The notes beneath the pieces are model-generated. The model searched no databases. It saw only the letters and a program-made list of their open reading frames with translations, and was not told the DNA's origin. Of a stretch of DNA of 64,000 bases, positions 43,157-51,760 are shown piece by piece. The stretch is taken from positions 186,001 through 250,000 of the forward strand of contig NZ_CP060707.1 of the NCBI RefSeq assembly GCF_003048675.2, written 5' to 3'. The position numbers and the translations under genes are program-made. Position 1 is the first letter of the stretch, and every line of letters begins with the position of its first letter. Origin of the DNA: Campylobacter concisus (GTDB taxonomy: Bacteria > Campylobacterota > Campylobacteria > Campylobacterales > Campylobacteraceae).

Positions 43157-43785
43157 GAGAGCTATTTTTAGGAAAAATCTGCGAGGTTAAAAACGAGCTT
43201 GTAAGGGTTGATTATTTAGGCACCATAACACCTTTTATACCTTACTTGCAATTTGCAAATTCATACAAAAGAAGCTTTACGCCGCCACGAGTTGGCGAGC
43301 AAGTTATGCTAGTTGATTTTGGCGGAGCAAAGATCGCGATAGGCAGCTTTTTAAATTCAGACTTTAACACACCAAGCGGCGCAAGCACAACAAAAGAAGT
43401 AAGCCAGTACGAGGACGGCACGATAATAAGCTACGACACATCAAGCTCAACGCTTGAAATCACAAATCCAAAAGTGATAAATATAGTGGTGCAAAACGAC
43501 ATAAACGTAACTTGCAAAAACGCAAATTTAACTGCGCAAAAAACCACTATAAAAAGTCCTAGCGTGCAAATTTTAGGCAACACAAACATACAAGGCGCGA
43601 TCACCACGTCAGGAGACGGCGGCGGAAGTGGTGAGTTTAGTATCAACGGAAATTTAAAAATAACTGGTGATGTAAAAATAGGGGCAAATTTAAGCGCAGG
43701 CGGTAGCGCAAGGATCGGCGGCAGCATCACAGACACAAAAGGCGATCTAACAAATCACACTAACCACGGCTACACTAGAGATTAA
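43153..43785 (+). CDS. Baseplate assembly protein V (spike)
   Basis: A 210-residue P2 gpV-type protein. The ATG overlapping the previous TGA was chosen over a TTG nine bases earlier. An N-terminal OB-like domain (GKICEVKNELVRVDYLG, PPRVGEQVMLVDFGGAKIAIG) is followed by a beta-helical spike with repeated INGNLKITGDVKIG and a C-terminal NHTNHGY typical of the metal-binding tip (HTHGY in relatives; here only one full His-x-x-His pair). It punctures the cell envelope. Confidence 0.9.
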   Translation: MRELFLGKICEVKNELVRVDYLGTITPFIPYLQFANSYKRSFTPPRVGEQVMLVDFGGAKIAIGSFLNSDFNTPSGASTTKEVSQYEDGTIISYDTSSSTLEITNPKVINIVVQNDINVTCKNANLTAQKTTIKSPSVQILGNTNIQGAITTSGDGGGSGEFSINGNLKITGDVKIGANLSAGGSARIGGSITDTKGDLTNHTNHGYTRD

Positions 43786-43789
43786 CCCC

Positions 43790-43823
43790 CTTGTAAATTT
43801 TTGTCTATGTCATTTTATACAAT
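43790..43823 (+). promoter_or_regulatory. CTTGTA motif, possible late promoter 2
   Basis: CTTGTAAA at 43790-43797 and TATACAAT at 43816-43823 with a 20-base spacer, in the 59-base gap before the baseplate W gene. Confidence 0.3.
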
Positions 43824-43844
43824 CAAAGCAAAAAAAGGGCAAAA

Positions 43845-44126
43845 ATGTATCAAATCGAAGTAGAGGAAAATTTAAGGCGTATTTTTATCACAAACAAATA
43901 TACAAAGACCTTACGCCCTCTTTTTGGACTTGATAGGCATATAGACAAAAGCGCCGATCTTTATAATCTGCTGGCGCTAAAAGAGGATATAACCGAGCAG
44001 ATCAAAAAGCACGAGCCACGCATTCAAACTGACAGCATAAGCTTTGAGGACGATAACGGCTCGATCATCTGCGAAATATCATACACACAAGACAAAGAAG
44101 CTAAATTTTTAAGGCTAAATATATGA
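43845..44126 (+). CDS. Baseplate protein W (gp25-like)
   Basis: A 93-residue P2 gpW/T4 gp25-like wedge protein: NLRRIFITNKYTKTLRPLFGLD, then LLALKEDITEQIKKHEPRI and the Leu/Arg-rich end. The EPR motif around residue 68 is the family hallmark. It helps to nucleate the tail sheath. Coupled to baseplate J by ATGA. Confidence 0.9.
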   Translation: MYQIEVEENLRRIFITNKYTKTLRPLFGLDRHIDKSADLYNLLALKEDITEQIKKHEPRIQTDSISFEDDNGSIICEISYTQDKEAKFLRLNI

Positions 44127-45163
44127 AAGTGCCAAATTTTATAAAGCCTCTTAATATAGACAAAGAGCGAGAAAGTATCATAAACGAGTTTAGGGTAAGG
44201 AGCGGAAAGTTAGACTATATCCCACTAATAGGGGATGATTATATGACGCTTATTGATATATTTTTGTTTAAGCTTAACAACTTTATCGAGCTTACAAACG
44301 TCAAAATTTCTCAAAATTACCTACTTTTTAGCAATGGCGAGTATCTCGATGAGCTTGTAAAACTAATCGGCATAAAGCGAAATGAAGAGATAAAGCCAAT
44401 CGCAAAGGTCGAAATCAAAGTAAATAGCTCAACTTTTTTAAGTAAAGGGACTAAATTTACAGATACCAAAGGGCATTTTGCATATCTGCTAAAAGATATA
44501 TACGTAAGCGACACGGCGATAGTTGAGATCGAAGCGGCAGACTATTTTAAAGAGCCTTACGAAACCACGACGCTCGAAATACCAAACATCTACATAAACG
44601 AGATAAATATAAAAGAGCCATTTGGTGGGTTTAAGGCACGTGAGAGAGATGACGAGCTAAGAGAGCGATTTTTGCTCGCACTTCATCGCTTTAGCACTGC
44701 AGGCAGTGAAAAAGCCTATCTTTTTCATGTATTAAGCGTTGAGGGCATAAGCAAAGCAAATGTATATCAGCTAAGTGCTGGTGTCGTGCAAGTAGTCTAT
44801 TTATCCAAATTTAGTGGGCAAATTGCTAAAGAAAAGATCAAAGAGGCACTAAAGGACAAAATCCCACTAACCGATGATGTACGCATAAAAGAGGCTAATA
44901 AAATAAATCTTGACCTAGTTATCGAGATAGCGCCAAAGCAGAATTTTATGTTTAATGAAATTTTAGCGAATGCAGATTTTAGGCTGAAAGAGTTTTTTAG
45001 CACGCTAAAGATCAACGAGACGCCGCACATCTCGCAGATAATTGAAGTGGCTTTTGATGAAAATACCGCATCCGTTGAGGTAAAAACGCCAATCCCAGCA
45101 GCCGATCGAGATAGCATTATTGTTTTAAATTCACTTCAAATCAACAAGGCTAATCATGCTTGA
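44123..45163 (+). CDS. Baseplate protein J
   Basis: A 346-residue P2 gpJ-type wedge protein. Clear blocks are DYMTLIDIFLFKLNN, EYLDELVKLIGIKR, GGFKARERDDELRERFLLALHRFSTAGSEKAY and PLTDDVRIKEA. With W and I it builds the baseplate wedge. Overlaps both neighbours. Confidence 0.94.
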   Translation: MKVPNFIKPLNIDKERESIINEFRVRSGKLDYIPLIGDDYMTLIDIFLFKLNNFIELTNVKISQNYLLFSNGEYLDELVKLIGIKRNEEIKPIAKVEIKVNSSTFLSKGTKFTDTKGHFAYLLKDIYVSDTAIVEIEAADYFKEPYETTTLEIPNIYINEINIKEPFGGFKARERDDELRERFLLALHRFSTAGSEKAYLFHVLSVEGISKANVYQLSAGVVQVVYLSKFSGQIAKEKIKEALKDKIPLTDDVRIKEANKINLDLVIEIAPKQNFMFNEILANADFRLKEFFSTLKINETPHISQIIEVAFDENTASVEVKTPIPAADRDSIIVLNSLQINKANHA

Positions 45164-45767
45164 TTTAAGAGCCTATAACGATGTACTTTTTAGGGTTGAT
45201 GAAGTCTTTGCGCCAAAAATGGATGAGTATTTAGCCTTTGACGAACGTTTTTTTTATAACCGAACCGAGCTAAATAGGGCTTATCTAGCTCACCAATTTG
45301 ATACCGAACCAAAAAGTCTAAGCATAGAAGAGACAAAAGAGCTGCTAAAAACACCGCTAAAAACCTACTTTTTTGAGGGGACAAGTGAGAGCCTAGAAAC
45401 TGGACTAAAGGCATATTATAGCGGCGCAAGCACAAAGCAGTGGATCGAATACGGTGGAGAGCCTTATCATTTTAAGCTTATTTTGGAAGCAAGCAAAGGG
45501 CTAAGCAAAGAGCAAGTAGCAAAGACCGATAAGCTAATCAAAACATATAAAAACGTGCGTAGCGTATATGACGGCGCAAATATAAAAGTAGGTATCAAAG
45601 CAGATGTAAAAGCCTACTCTTATGCAATAAGCGGCGAAAATGTCAGCGTATATCCTTACGTAGTATCAAACATAAACGAACACGCACATTTTAAATTTGG
45701 CGCTACTACGCAGATAAACGAGATCATAAGCATACCAATCAACACAAAACAAATTTTTGCAAGATAA
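45156..45767 (+). CDS. Tail protein I
   Basis: A 203-residue P2 gpI-type baseplate protein following J in the conserved order J-I-fibre. It has LSIEETKELLKTPLKTYFFEGT (a GTpxALe-like block) and WIEYGGEPYHFKLIL, typical of the family. Confidence 0.88.
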   Translation: MLDLRAYNDVLFRVDEVFAPKMDEYLAFDERFFYNRTELNRAYLAHQFDTEPKSLSIEETKELLKTPLKTYFFEGTSESLETGLKAYYSGASTKQWIEYGGEPYHFKLILEASKGLSKEQVAKTDKLIKTYKNVRSVYDGANIKVGIKADVKAYSYAISGENVSVYPYVVSNINEHAHFKFGATTQINEIISIPINTKQIFAR

Positions 45768-45778
45768 AAGGATGATAA

Positions 45779-47254
45779 ATGAAACAATACACACTTTTAA
45801 CATCAAGCGGCATAAATAAGCTACTAAAAACCGCTAGTGATGGATCAAAGATAGCACTAAAAGAGATCGTAGTAAGCGATTACGATGGAGAGCTAAGCGA
45901 GCAGACTACATCAATACCAAATGAGAAATATAGAGGTGCTATAAATGCCATAACGATAGACGAAAACGATAATAATATCCTTGACGTCGATGCCATCATA
46001 CCGCCTGAAGTTGGCGGATTTTATATCAAAACGGCTGGCATATACTGCGATGATGGCTCGCTCTTCGCGGTGGCACGCCTTGCAGATACATATAAGCCAC
46101 TTTTAAACGAGGGGTCGAGCAAAGACATCACGCTAAATTTTAAACTTCAAATTGCAAATGCAAACGAGAGCATCATTTTAAAAGTCGATAATAACGTAGT
46201 ACTTGCCACAAGAAAGTGGAGTGATGCCACGTTTTTAAAAAAGACCGACAAGATAGATGCCTACACAAAACGCGAAAGCGACGATAAATTTGTTCTAAAA
46301 GCCGAGCTAACGGACGGCTTGCCAATAGGCGCGTATCTAAGCTACCCAAGCCAAAAGACTATCCCTGCTGGCTTTTTGATAGCGGATGGCAAAAGCCTTA
46401 AAAAAGCAGAATACACCGAGCTTTTTGACGTGATAGGATACACATACGGCGGAAGTGGCGATAATTTTAACTTGCCAAATTTCGCCGATGGTAAGTTTAT
46501 GCGTGGCATTGGCGGCAATGCTGCCGCACTTGGCACAGCTCAAGGGGATGCAATTAGGAACATTCAAGGCGAATTTAGGATTGGAGATGGCACAGGAATA
46601 TACACTACTTCATCTTCAGCGTCAGGGGCTTTTACAAAAGGGAATACTAGATATTCGGTTTTGCCACTTATAGGTGGGTCAGAGTCTTATAGTATGTTGT
46701 TTTCAGCCTCTAAAGTAGTGCCGACCGCAAACGAAAATCGCCCCTACAATATGGCAGTAGTGGTTATTATAAAAGTCAAAAACGTAAATACTCCAACGGC
46801 TGGGCAAATTGATAAAACCATACTAGCTACCGAAATAAAAGCAGGTATAGTAAAGCTCAAAAACGCCATAACTGCCAAGCAAGAAGATGCAGCAGTGAGC
46901 GAAAAAGCCGTAAGCGATGCGATAGAGGCAAACAAGAGCATAGGGGTAGATCAGACTTGGCAAGATGTGTGGGGTCAAAGAGAATTAAATACTTATTATC
47001 CAAACACCGCAGGCAGACCTATAATGGTCGATTTCAATTTAGAAAGCACATCAGGATCTTATATTTTTCACATTGTCATTGATGATGTAGTAGTGAGAAA
47101 AATACAATCAGAGCGACTTTATTTTGCTGATGCACAATTTATTGTGCCAGCAGGATCAAAATACAAAATAGCAACACCAGAGAATGCTACGCTTAAAAAA
47201 CTGGGTATATGCAACAACATCAATACAGCTAGCTCTTGGGCGGAATTAAAATAA
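45779..47254 (+). CDS. Tail fibre protein with collar domain
   Basis: A 491-residue protein. The N-terminus (YTLLTSSGINKLLKTASDGS, PPEVGGFYIKTAGIYCDDGSLFAVA) is the fibre attachment domain. Around residues 180-250 a tail-collar domain appears (PIGAYLSYPSQKTIPAGFLIADG, YTYGGSGDNFNLPNFADGKFMRGIGG). The C-terminal 110 residues are likely the receptor-binding tip and set host range. Length is short for a long fibre. Confidence 0.9.
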   Translation: MKQYTLLTSSGINKLLKTASDGSKIALKEIVVSDYDGELSEQTTSIPNEKYRGAINAITIDENDNNILDVDAIIPPEVGGFYIKTAGIYCDDGSLFAVARLADTYKPLLNEGSSKDITLNFKLQIANANESIILKVDNNVVLATRKWSDATFLKKTDKIDAYTKRESDDKFVLKAELTDGLPIGAYLSYPSQKTIPAGFLIADGKSLKKAEYTELFDVIGYTYGGSGDNFNLPNFADGKFMRGIGGNAAALGTAQGDAIRNIQGEFRIGDGTGIYTTSSSASGAFTKGNTRYSVLPLIGGSESYSMLFSASKVVPTANENRPYNMAVVVIIKVKNVNTPTAGQIDKTILATEIKAGIVKLKNAITAKQEDAAVSEKAVSDAIEANKSIGVDQTWQDVWGQRELNTYYPNTAGRPIMVDFNLESTSGSYIFHIVIDDVVVRKIQSERLYFADAQFIVPAGSKYKIATPENATLKKLGICNNINTASSWAELK

Positions 47255-47267
47255 GGAGAAAAAAATA

Positions 47268-47609
47268 ATGAAATACTATAAAGATAAAAATAATGAGATA
47301 TATGCGTATGAAGATGATTTGAGCAATGAAGTTTTATCTAAAAGCGTAGAAAAGTTTTGTTTGACACCTTTATCGCAAAAGGAGATAGAGGAGTATTTAG
47401 CCCCAAATGTAGATGAAAAAACAAAACAACTATCGGAAATTGAAGCCGAAATCGCTGAGTGTGAAAACTATATACGCCACGCCCTAATTATTGGAAGTAA
47501 CGCCGTACTTGAAAATCTAAGAAGCGAGTATAAAGAGCTAATTGCAGAGCGCGAAAAGCTAAATACTACGAGCGAGCCGATAACGGTAGCGCCGACAGAT
47601 CATCTATAA
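47268..47609 (+). CDS. Putative tail fibre assembly protein
   Basis: A 113-residue protein right after the fibre gene. A N-terminal KYYKDKNNEIYAYEDD pattern resembles tail fibre assembly proteins, then a coiled coil. Position supports a chaperone role for the fibre tip. Homology is weak. Confidence 0.6.
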   Translation: MKYYKDKNNEIYAYEDDLSNEVLSKSVEKFCLTPLSQKEIEEYLAPNVDEKTKQLSEIEAEIAECENYIRHALIIGSNAVLENLRSEYKELIAEREKLNTTSEPITVAPTDHL

Positions 47610-47620
47610 AGGGGATTAAA

Positions 47621-47881
47621 ATGAGCTATTTTTTAATTTGCATATTGTCGCTAATTTTAGGCGTTTTACTCTGCCCTATCGCGATTTTTCTAAGGGCTAG
47701 AAAGTGCGACCAGTGGGACAACTCAAACATGACAAACATTATCAGGGTGTTTGCTCATCTTGCAACGCACCCTGATGACTTTGCAAAAATGCAATACCCG
47801 GACGGACAAAAGCCGTTCTGGTATTTGAGCGGCGATGAATTTACGGATATTGTGAAAACTAGACCAAAGGAGAATAAATGA
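47621..47881 (+). CDS. Small protein with N-terminal membrane helix
   Basis: An 86-residue protein. A N-terminal helix (FLICILSLILGVLLCPIAIFL) anchors it. The rest (HLATHPDDFAKMQYPDGQKPFWYL, TDIVKTRP) is conserved-looking but not recognised. Its TGA overlaps the next ATG (ATGA). It may be part of the lysis or superinfection module. Confidence 0.6.
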   Translation: MSYFLICILSLILGVLLCPIAIFLRARKCDQWDNSNMTNIIRVFAHLATHPDDFAKMQYPDGQKPFWYLSGDEFTDIVKTRPKENK

Positions 47882-48018
47882 GAGCAAGAATAAAAAGGTG
47901 CGAAATTTGCGCATCAAAACTTGATAAAGACGGAAACTGCACTTGGGACGGATGCCCTAAAAGCCCTAAATATAAAGAAAAAGAGCAAGAAAAACCAAAA
48001 GACAAAAAGGATGAGTGA
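47878..48018 (+). CDS. 46-residue four-cysteine protein
   Basis: The frame starts at an ATG overlapping the previous stop and ends on a TGA overlapping the next ATG. It has CEICASKLDKDGNCTWDGC, a Cys4 zinc-knuckle pattern, and a lysine-rich tail. Such small Cys4 proteins can be zinc-binding regulators. Stop-start coupling on both sides makes expression likely. Confidence 0.65.
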   Translation: MRARIKRCEICASKLDKDGNCTWDGCPKSPKYKEKEQEKPKDKKDE

Positions 48019-48650
48019 TGCTTAAATTTAGAGAGTTTTTGCAACTCTTTTGCATTATAGCTATTGAGCTACCGCTCGAGATACTTGGCTACATAATAGT
48101 GCCGATCGCTCTAGCGTTTTGCAACAAACAAAGCGAACACTTGCCAAAGTGGGCGCGATACTTTGAGGATGCAAGCGACTACTACGACGGCGAAAACTCG
48201 GCGATAAATGGCGATAGTGGCTGGCAAAAAGAGCACTATCCAAACGGCAAAAATAGGACGTATTTTGCAAGGTTAAGGTGGCTATATAGAAATCGTATCG
48301 GCTACTTTTCAAGCCGAATAAACGGCGTAAAAGTGAGTGAGATAGAGCCATCAAGCGTAAGAGTGCAAGGCAATCCAAAAGTAACAAGCAACGGCGGAGC
48401 GGTTAGCGATTTTTGCAAAGTGACACTAAAGCTAAAAGACGGACGATCACGATTTGGACTTTTCAAAACGATCCGTTATAGAGGCTTTTTAAGTGGCTTT
48501 TATTGTCGTATTTATGTAGGGTGGAAATTGCTAGACGTGGCAGAGATGAACGAGTATAACAAAGATACCTTTTTGCAATCAGACGACAAGGCATTTTTAA
48601 AGAGCGTGTGGGCGGTTAATCCATTTAAGAGGGTGCAAAATGAGCGATAA
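48018..48650 (+). CDS. Phage membrane-associated protein of unknown function
   Basis: A 210-residue protein; the ATG at 48018 (TGATG) was chosen over a GTG three bases earlier. The first 30 residues form a hydrophobic helix (FCIIAIELPLEILGYIIVPIALAF). The block PKWARYFEDASDYYDGENSAINGDSGW is typical of a small family of phage proteins with unknown role (DUF7338-like; from memory). It lies between the fibre and lysis genes. Confidence 0.6.
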   Translation: MLKFREFLQLFCIIAIELPLEILGYIIVPIALAFCNKQSEHLPKWARYFEDASDYYDGENSAINGDSGWQKEHYPNGKNRTYFARLRWLYRNRIGYFSSRINGVKVSEIEPSSVRVQGNPKVTSNGGAVSDFCKVTLKLKDGRSRFGLFKTIRYRGFLSGFYCRIYVGWKLLDVAEMNEYNKDTFLQSDDKAFLKSVWAVNPFKRVQNER

Positions 48651-48990
48651 ATTCTATATAGGGGCTATCTTATTTTTGAGTTTTGTCGTTGGCGTGCTTT
48701 ATTGGCTGAATAATAATGCAGCCGATAAGATAGACGAGCTAACTAAAAAGATAGCGTTAAAAGAGGCAAGCAATGCAGTGGTTGTTTCTAATTTGGAAAC
48801 ATGTAACGCCAAGATCGAGCTAGCCAACACAAGCCTAAAAGCTCTAAGTGTGCCAAAACAAGACGAGGCTAAGATAAAAGAACGCGTTGTAACAAGGGTT
48901 AAGCGCGTGGCAGTGCCTATCAAGGACGCCGCCTGCGAGGAAAAACTAAATTTTTACGAAAGGCTACTCAATGAAGCTAATAATAAGTAG
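48640..48990 (+). CDS. Rz-like inner-membrane spanin
   Basis: A 116-residue protein with an N-terminal anchor (FYIGAILFLSFVVGVLYWL), a coiled-coil periplasmic region (DKIDELTKKIALKEASNAV) and Cys residues near both ends. It has the classic i-spanin layout. Overlaps the o-spanin gene by 20 bases. The pair fuses the inner and outer membranes at lysis. Confidence 0.8.
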   Translation: MSDKFYIGAILFLSFVVGVLYWLNNNAADKIDELTKKIALKEASNAVVVSNLETCNAKIELANTSLKALSVPKQDEAKIKERVVTRVKRVAVPIKDAACEEKLNFYERLLNEANNK

Positions 48991-49219
48991 CCTATTGGTG
49001 GCGTTTTTTATGGTTGGATGCGCTTCAAAGCCTGAAGTAATCGTAAAAACGCAATATCAAGATGTATATGTGCCGGTGGCGTGCATTGAAAAGATGCCAA
49101 CAAAGCCAAAGTATAGCCCTAGTGATTTACAAAGCGCAAAGGGGCTAATGGGCTATTTTTTGACGTGTGAAGAACTTTTAAAAGGGTGCGTAAATGGAAG
49201 CGATCATAAAAAAAACTAA
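48971..49219 (+). CDS. Rz1-like outer-membrane spanin lipoprotein
   Basis: An 82-residue lipoprotein. A signal peptide (MKLIISSLLVAFFMVGC) ends in a lipobox with cysteine at 17 (FMVGCAS). The mature part is proline-containing. It starts inside Rz in a different frame, which is usual for Rz/Rz1. Would act at the outer membrane with Rz. Confidence 0.8.
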   Translation: MKLIISSLLVAFFMVGCASKPEVIVKTQYQDVYVPVACIEKMPTKPKYSPSDLQSAKGLMGYFLTCEELLKGCVNGSDHKKN

Positions 49220-49301
49220 GAAATTTTGGCTTAATAAAATGGTTGTTTTTGAGCTAATACTATCCGTTGTCATAATGTATATTTTCACATTTAAATACTA
49301 A
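49194..49301 (+). CDS. Small single-helix membrane protein (35 residues)
   Basis: A 35-residue frame: basic N-terminus (IIKKTKKFW) then one hydrophobic helix (MVVFELILSVVIMYIFTF). It overlaps the Rz1 end and lies 14 bases before the holin. It might be an antiholin or second holin. GGG upstream provides a weak ribosome site. Confidence 0.5.
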   Translation: MEAIIKKTKKFWLNKMVVFELILSVVIMYIFTFKY

Positions 49302-49315
49302 GAAAGGCGGAGGTA

Positions 49316-49672
49316 ATGGAGGACTTACTAAATAAGGCAGGTTTTTATTTTTGGGTCGCTGTCGTTGGCTTTGTCGGCGGAGTACTAAGCCTTGAAAATG
49401 ACAGCCATAAGCCATTACACAGCGGCAAGGCAATAATAAATTCGATCATAAGCGCGATAAGCTCGATGTTTATATGCTGGATTTTTTACGAAGTTACATT
49501 TTATTTTATGAAAGAGAACCGCTTTAGCCTCGCGATCGGTGGCTTTTTTGCGTGGCGTGGAACTGCGTGGATAAGCTCAACAGTTGATAAAGTAATAGAT
49601 AAAAAAATAAATAGCTTTGATGTCGGCAGTGATGATTTTTCGCAAAAACCGCCAAGAGATTTTAACTTTTAA
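49316..49672 (+). CDS. Phage holin
   Basis: A 118-residue protein; three hydrophobic segments (about 10-28, 40-67, 72-92) and a charged tail. GGCGGAGG lies just upstream. FVGGVLSLENDSHKPL and FFAWRGTAWISS resemble phage holin-2 family members. Located with the spanins, it would form the pore that releases the endolysin. Confidence 0.75.
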   Translation: MEDLLNKAGFYFWVAVVGFVGGVLSLENDSHKPLHSGKAIINSIISAISSMFICWIFYEVTFYFMKENRFSLAIGGFFAWRGTAWISSTVDKVIDKKINSFDVGSDDFSQKPPRDFNF

Positions 49673-49677
49673 ATGCC

Positions 49678-49711
49678 CTTGTAAATAAAAAGCATACTAA
49701 TAAAATAAAAT
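49678..49711 (+). promoter_or_regulatory. CTTGTA motif, possible late promoter 3
   Basis: CTTGTAAA at 49678-49685 and TAAAAT at 49701-49706 and 49706-49711 (17- or 22-base spacer), in the 87-base gap before the sheath gene. Confidence 0.3.
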
Positions 49712-49759
49712 CAAATTTAATAAAAAACGCATAAAAAGCAAAAATTAAAAGGAGAGAAA

Positions 49760-50854
49760 ATGGCAGCAAAATTTGGAGTAAATGTCGAGCTATATAACGC
49801 CTCGCTTGCACCATACAAGATAAACAATGAACGCCCTATCGCCATAATCGGCGACGATACAAAGCTAACCGCTGGATTATACTTATATAGCGATATACTA
49901 GAGGCGCTTAAAGAAGTTGGTGAGGGGTCGATAAAAGACACGCTAACAGACCTAAAAGCCACTGGGCTACATAATCAAATCGTGCTTAGCGTTTTTGCTA
50001 AAACAAGCGATCAAAATGCCGATGAGGTAGCATGCCAAAACGCTATCGATGAGCTAAAAAAATGCGAAGCCACGATCGGAACAAAACCTAAATTCTTTTT
50101 GGCAGTTGGCTACAACGACAAAGGCACACACGAGAAGCTCAAACAGATAGCCGCTTATCTGCGTGGAGTTTATGCAATCGAGCTAAACAAAACAAAAGAG
50201 AGCGAGATAAATACCACACTGCAAGAATATAGCACCAAAACGGCGATCATCACATATCAAAAAGTGATAAGAGTTGATAAGGTTGTGCGCCCTGCTAGTG
50301 CGTTTCTAATAGCACTCTACGCGAAAATTATGGCAGAAACCGAGTACGGATTTTCACAAACGTATTCAAATAGAGTTATCGACGGAGTTATAGGAATTCA
50401 AGACAAAGTCGAGCTTATACAAGGCGAGGACTGCGAGGCAGACAGACTAAGAGGCAAAGGCGTAAGCCTTATAATCGCCGATGATGGCATAAGGGCATGG
50501 GGTGGAGAGACTTGCAATGATGACTTATTTGGCTCGATACATACTTATGTTATTTTTTATACCGCCATAGATACGATTTTCAAAGCACAAAAAACGGCTA
50601 TCGATAAACGCATGCGCGACGTACTCAAAAATGTAGTTGATAGCTTAGAAGCGTTTTATCTAAGGCTAACCGCCAATAACGTGGTAGTAGGCTTTGAGAT
50701 CACAGTGCCAAAGGATCTAAACTCAAACGAGACTATAAGCGAGGGCATAGTGTATATTAAACACAACGTCCAAGAAATGCCACTAATAAAACGCATAGTC
50801 AATAGAATTTACCGAGTAACCGATTACTCGCAAAAACTAATCGAAGAACTATAA
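49760..50854 (+). CDS. Tail sheath protein (P2 FI type)
   Basis: A 364-residue contractile sheath protein. Blocks are YNASLAPYKINNERPIAIIGDD, NAIDELKKCEATIGTKPKFFLAVGY and the end (VDSLEAFYLRLTANNVVVGFEIT, KHNVQEMPLIKRIVNRIYRVTDY). It is a little shorter than P2 FI (396). GGAG lies upstream. Sheath contraction drives the tail tube into the cell. Confidence 0.92.
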   Translation: MAAKFGVNVELYNASLAPYKINNERPIAIIGDDTKLTAGLYLYSDILEALKEVGEGSIKDTLTDLKATGLHNQIVLSVFAKTSDQNADEVACQNAIDELKKCEATIGTKPKFFLAVGYNDKGTHEKLKQIAAYLRGVYAIELNKTKESEINTTLQEYSTKTAIITYQKVIRVDKVVRPASAFLIALYAKIMAETEYGFSQTYSNRVIDGVIGIQDKVELIQGEDCEADRLRGKGVSLIIADDGIRAWGGETCNDDLFGSIHTYVIFYTAIDTIFKAQKTAIDKRMRDVLKNVVDSLEAFYLRLTANNVVVGFEITVPKDLNSNETISEGIVYIKHNVQEMPLIKRIVNRIYRVTDYSQKLIEEL

Positions 50855-50866
50855 AAAGGAGTAAAA

Positions 50867-51361
50867 ATGTTAAAAGCGCAAGCATTTACAGGTGGGAATT
50901 TATTTATTGATGGCATCGGATTGATGGGTGAGGTCGTTGAGGTTGAACTGCCAAAGATCGAAAAAGAGACGATCGAAACAAGTAGCGGCATCGGCAAATT
51001 TGAAGCAGTTTTGCCAGTGGTAAAGCCACTAAATACCAAAATCACCGTAAATAACCTAAACGAGCTATATTTTAAGATGCTGGATAGTTCAAAGACACAA
51101 AAACTATACTTAAAAGCAAACGCTACAAATTCAAACGGCGACGATGAACAAGTTATCGCTACTTTTGAGGGCAAGATAAAAAGCCTCGATGGAGCTAAAT
51201 TTGAGTTTAATAAAGAGGCAAATTTAAGCTTTGAAGTAAGCCTAACATTTTATAAGCTCGAAGTTGCAGGGGCAAGAGTGATACTTTATGACGCACTGAA
51301 CCATATATTCGAAAATGATGGCGTCGATCTATTTGGCACTATACGCAAAAATATTTTATAA
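50867..51361 (+). CDS. Tail tube protein (P2 FII type)
   Basis: A 164-residue protein, conserved directly after the sheath gene: NLFIDGIGLMGEVVEVELPKIE, ETSSGIGKFEAVLPVVKPLN and NKEANLSFEVSLTFYKLE. It forms the inner tail tube. AAAAAGGAG upstream. Confidence 0.92.
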   Translation: MLKAQAFTGGNLFIDGIGLMGEVVEVELPKIEKETIETSSGIGKFEAVLPVVKPLNTKITVNNLNELYFKMLDSSKTQKLYLKANATNSNGDDEQVIATFEGKIKSLDGAKFEFNKEANLSFEVSLTFYKLEVAGARVILYDALNHIFENDGVDLFGTIRKNIL

Positions 51362-51374
51362 AAAGGGATAAAAA

Positions 51375-51641
51375 ATGCCACTTCAAAAAATCGAACTACC
51401 AAAAGAAGAATTCACATTTTCGGATGGGCAAAAGGTCTATTTAAAAGCCCCTACTCTGCTACAAATCCAATCCGCCACAAAAAACGCAAAGGGTGACGAG
51501 ATCGAGCAAGCTAAAAATTTACTCGTTGATATGAGTGACGGCGAGTTAAATAAGGAGTTTTTAAACTCATTGCCGATAAGCGAGTGGGTCGAGCTTAGCA
51601 AGACGATAAGCGGATTTATGGGCGTTGATGTAAAAAACTAA
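51375..51641 (+). CDS. Tail assembly chaperone gpE
   Basis: An 88-residue protein at the P2 E position, with the sequence LPKEEFTFSDGQKVYLKAPTLLQIQSATKNA. It ends at TAA immediately after the slippery heptamer A AAA AAC, which is in frame for a -1 shift into the E' frame. Chaperone for tape-measure length control. Confidence 0.85.
   Translation: MPLQKIELPKEEFTFSDGQKVYLKAPTLLQIQSATKNAKGDEIEQAKNLLVDMSDGELNKEFLNSLPISEWVELSKTISGFMGVDVKN
51632..51638 (+). other. Programmed -1 frameshift slip site
   Basis: A AAA AAC in the gpE frame (GTA AAA AAC TAA), a classical X XXY YYZ heptamer next to the stop. A -1 slip avoids the stop and reads 40 further codons. Confidence 0.85.
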
Positions 51642-51760
51642 TAGAGGGGATTGCGCTAATCACGCACTCCCTAAATTTTACACTATCCGACGTTATGGGA
51701 TTAGAATTTAACGAATTTGTAGATTATTTTGAGATCGCAAAACGCTTACATCAAAACTAA
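51632..51760 (+). CDS. E' extension reached by -1 frameshift
   Basis: Forty codons after the slip site encode LIEGIALITHSLNFTLSDVM and EFNEFVDYFEIAKRL, which match the E' style of P2-like phages (small helical tail with LxxSDVxxMe). The fusion would be about 128 residues, close to the 142 of P2 E+E'. The E' frame has no good start of its own, supporting frameshift expression. Confidence 0.85.
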   Translation, partial: KKLIEGIALITHSLNFTLSDVMGLEFNEFVDYFEIAKRLHQN

